A stretch of DNA of 5,651 bases from Nitrospirota bacterium (GTDB lineage: Bacteria; Nitrospirota; Nitrospiria; Nitrospirales; UBA8639), in NCBI GenBank assembly GCA_029879555.1, contig JAOUQB010000179.1:1-5651 (forward strand), written 5' to 3'. Both the position numbers and the translations under genes were made by a program. Shown here in pieces: positions 5,065 through 5,651 of the stretch (positions are counted from its first letter, which is position 1; the number at the start of each line of letters is the position of its first letter). The notes beneath the pieces are model-generated. The model saw only the letters and a list, made by a program, of their open reading frames with translations, ran no database searches and was not told the origin of the DNA.

Positions 5065-5379
5065 ATCAGGTAGCTTGCTTCATGATATAAATCCATTGAG
5101 GATAGGGGCAGCGTAGAGCACTGGTGCTGACAGTAGGTCCCTCCGTCCTGCATGGTGGCTCTTCCGCTACAGGCCGCCCCTGCCCCTCTTTTTCGAAAGG
5201 GTGGAGTGCCCACCAACCTCCTCATTATCGATGGCTCATACATTGACCAAGGTTTCTGGCCTCACCAAAATGACCATTGTTTCGCTTCGAGGGGAGGGCA
5301 GAACCATAGATTCTGTGATCCCGTTTAAGGCTATGTTCATCGCAGCTTTTTCTCTTTGATGACGTGAGGGGGAAAGAGA
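5065..5379. other. Stretch without a clear gene between IS copy 2 and the PEP-CTERM fragment
   Basis: No long frame with family features is seen. A 42-codon frame at 5231-5359 lacks a ribosome-binding site. Possible RNA structure includes GGGGCAG (5105-5111) against CTGCCCC (5180-5186) and the small stem AGCAC-TG-GTGCT (5118-5129). These could belong to a leader of the gene at 5380 or to the decayed body of a PEP-CTERM protein gene; neither can be shown. Confidence 0.4.
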
Positions 5380-5454
5380 ATGCCACCAGGCACCATGGTG
5401 CTCATGGGCACCGGACTCTTGGGCTTAGGTCTTTGGAGACGGTTCAAGAAGTAA
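5380..5454 (+). CDS. PEP-CTERM anchor remnant or micro-ORF (24 residues)
   Basis: The 24-codon frame reads MPPGTMVLM, then GTGLLGLGL, then WRRFKK and stop. This is the complete C-terminal sorting tail of a PEP-CTERM protein: proline motif, short transmembrane helix, basic end. In the family this tail directs exported proteins to exosortase for cleavage and surface release or anchoring. The usual start of the tail is VPEPGT; here MPPGT aligns with it if the Glu codon is deleted, so recognition by exosortase is doubtful. The frame is closed by TGA at 5365-5367, so no exported body is attached. Purine-rich GAGGGGG (5366-5372) could serve as a ribosome-binding site for the ATG. A strong terminator follows at 5494. 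The likeliest reading is the 3' relic of a PEP-CTERM gene; a free-standing peptide is the alternative. Confidence 0.6.
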   Translation: MPPGTMVLMGTGLLGLGLWRRFKK

Positions 5455-5493
5455 GCAGTTGAATAGAGCCAGCTAGACTTTCTAGCAGGTTAC

Positions 5494-5532
5494 AAAAAGC
5501 GGGTGAGGAATCTTCCTCACCCGCTTTTTTTT
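5494..5532. terminator. Strong bidirectional rho-independent terminator
   Basis: GCGGGTGAGGAA (5499-5510) and TTCCTCACCCGC (5513-5524) form a perfect 12-bp inverted repeat. It is followed by eight T on the plus strand (5525-5532) and preceded by five A (5494-5498), which are T on the minus strand. It sits between the PEP-CTERM frame on the plus strand and a converging minus-strand gene, so it can end both transcripts. Confidence 0.95.
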
Positions 5533-5542
5533 GCACACCTCA

Positions 5543-5651
5543 TCAATATCTACCGCTTGATTCAATTTGTCGAAGATACTTCACATATCGGCTGCTATCC
5601 GGCATCTTCCCCGGAACCCAAGCGTCTCCATCACGTAGTAATCGATCCATA
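5543..5651 (-). CDS. C-terminus of an unidentified minus-strand protein (start probably outside window)
   Basis: A minus-strand frame enters from the right edge and stops at 5545-5543. The visible 35 residues begin MDRLLRDGDAWVPGK and end RQIESSGRY. They are hydrophilic with ordinary composition, and the frame ends 11 bases before the terminator's T-run, as expected for the 3' end of a real gene. The ATG at 5650-5648 has no visible upstream sequence, so it cannot be called the start. I do not recognise the family. Confidence 0.5.
   Translation of the reverse strand, partial: MDRLLRDGDAWVPGKMPDSSRYVKYLRQIESSGRY

Noticed and set aside
5231..5359. A 42-codon plus-strand frame beginning MAHTLTKVSG, possibly the body of the PEP-CTERM protein
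   Set aside because: It has no ribosome-binding site and no convincing signal peptide, and it is in a different frame from the PEP-CTERM tail. Joining them would need a frameshift for which there is no positive evidence.

Overview
The window reads as an accessory, insertion-sequence-rich stretch of a moderately GC-rich bacterial chromosome. The near-complete PEP-CTERM tail at 5380-5454 and the style of the IS110-type transposases fit an environmental Gram-negative of the Nitrospira kind. That assignment is inference from family knowledge, not proof. About half of the window is mobile DNA, one small toxin-antitoxin operon is the only clear non-transposon module, and most of the rest is non-coding repeat.

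Layout. Positions 1-372 hold the 3' end of an IS30-family element whose transposase runs in from the left. It abuts, at about 372/373, the broken end of an IS110-superfamily transposase gene on the minus strand (358-1116), whose C-terminal catalytic part is missing. The promoter-side end of that element lies at about 1117-1201. From 1202 to 2087 there is no credible gene, only diverged copies of a ~200-bp repeat. At 2148-2735 lies a type II toxin-antitoxin operon (ribbon-helix-helix antitoxin plus MazF/PemK-type toxin) behind an AT-rich palindromic control region. A 43-bp solo copy of an IS right end (2815-2857) follows, then a second ~210-bp repeat (2871-3081) nearly identical to the one at 1245-1452, so the operon sits between direct repeats. 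Two short inverted repeats lie at 3134-3157 and 3252-3275. A complete-looking second IS110-superfamily element spans about 3525-5064 on the minus strand: transposase 3948-4979, plus a ~386-nt structured non-coding region between the transposase stop and the right end. The window ends with a 24-codon ORF that is essentially a PEP-CTERM anchor with a damaged motif, a strong bidirectional terminator (5494-5532), and the C-terminus of a converging minus-strand gene.

Most interesting signal. The second element has subterminal inverted repeats and a long non-coding 3' region, the arrangement of the IS1111 group, where a guide RNA (seekRNA/bridge RNA) is expected downstream of the transposase. If the element is excised in silico at an AT dinucleotide, the two flanks join to give GTCACCCATCAGG. 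These same 13 bases occur inside the non-coding region at 3680-3692, in the 3' arm of an imperfect hairpin. The solo right end at 2815 has the same GTCACCC flank, and the left end of the first element has the same ATCA flank. This supports an RNA-guided target choice that can be read directly from the window.
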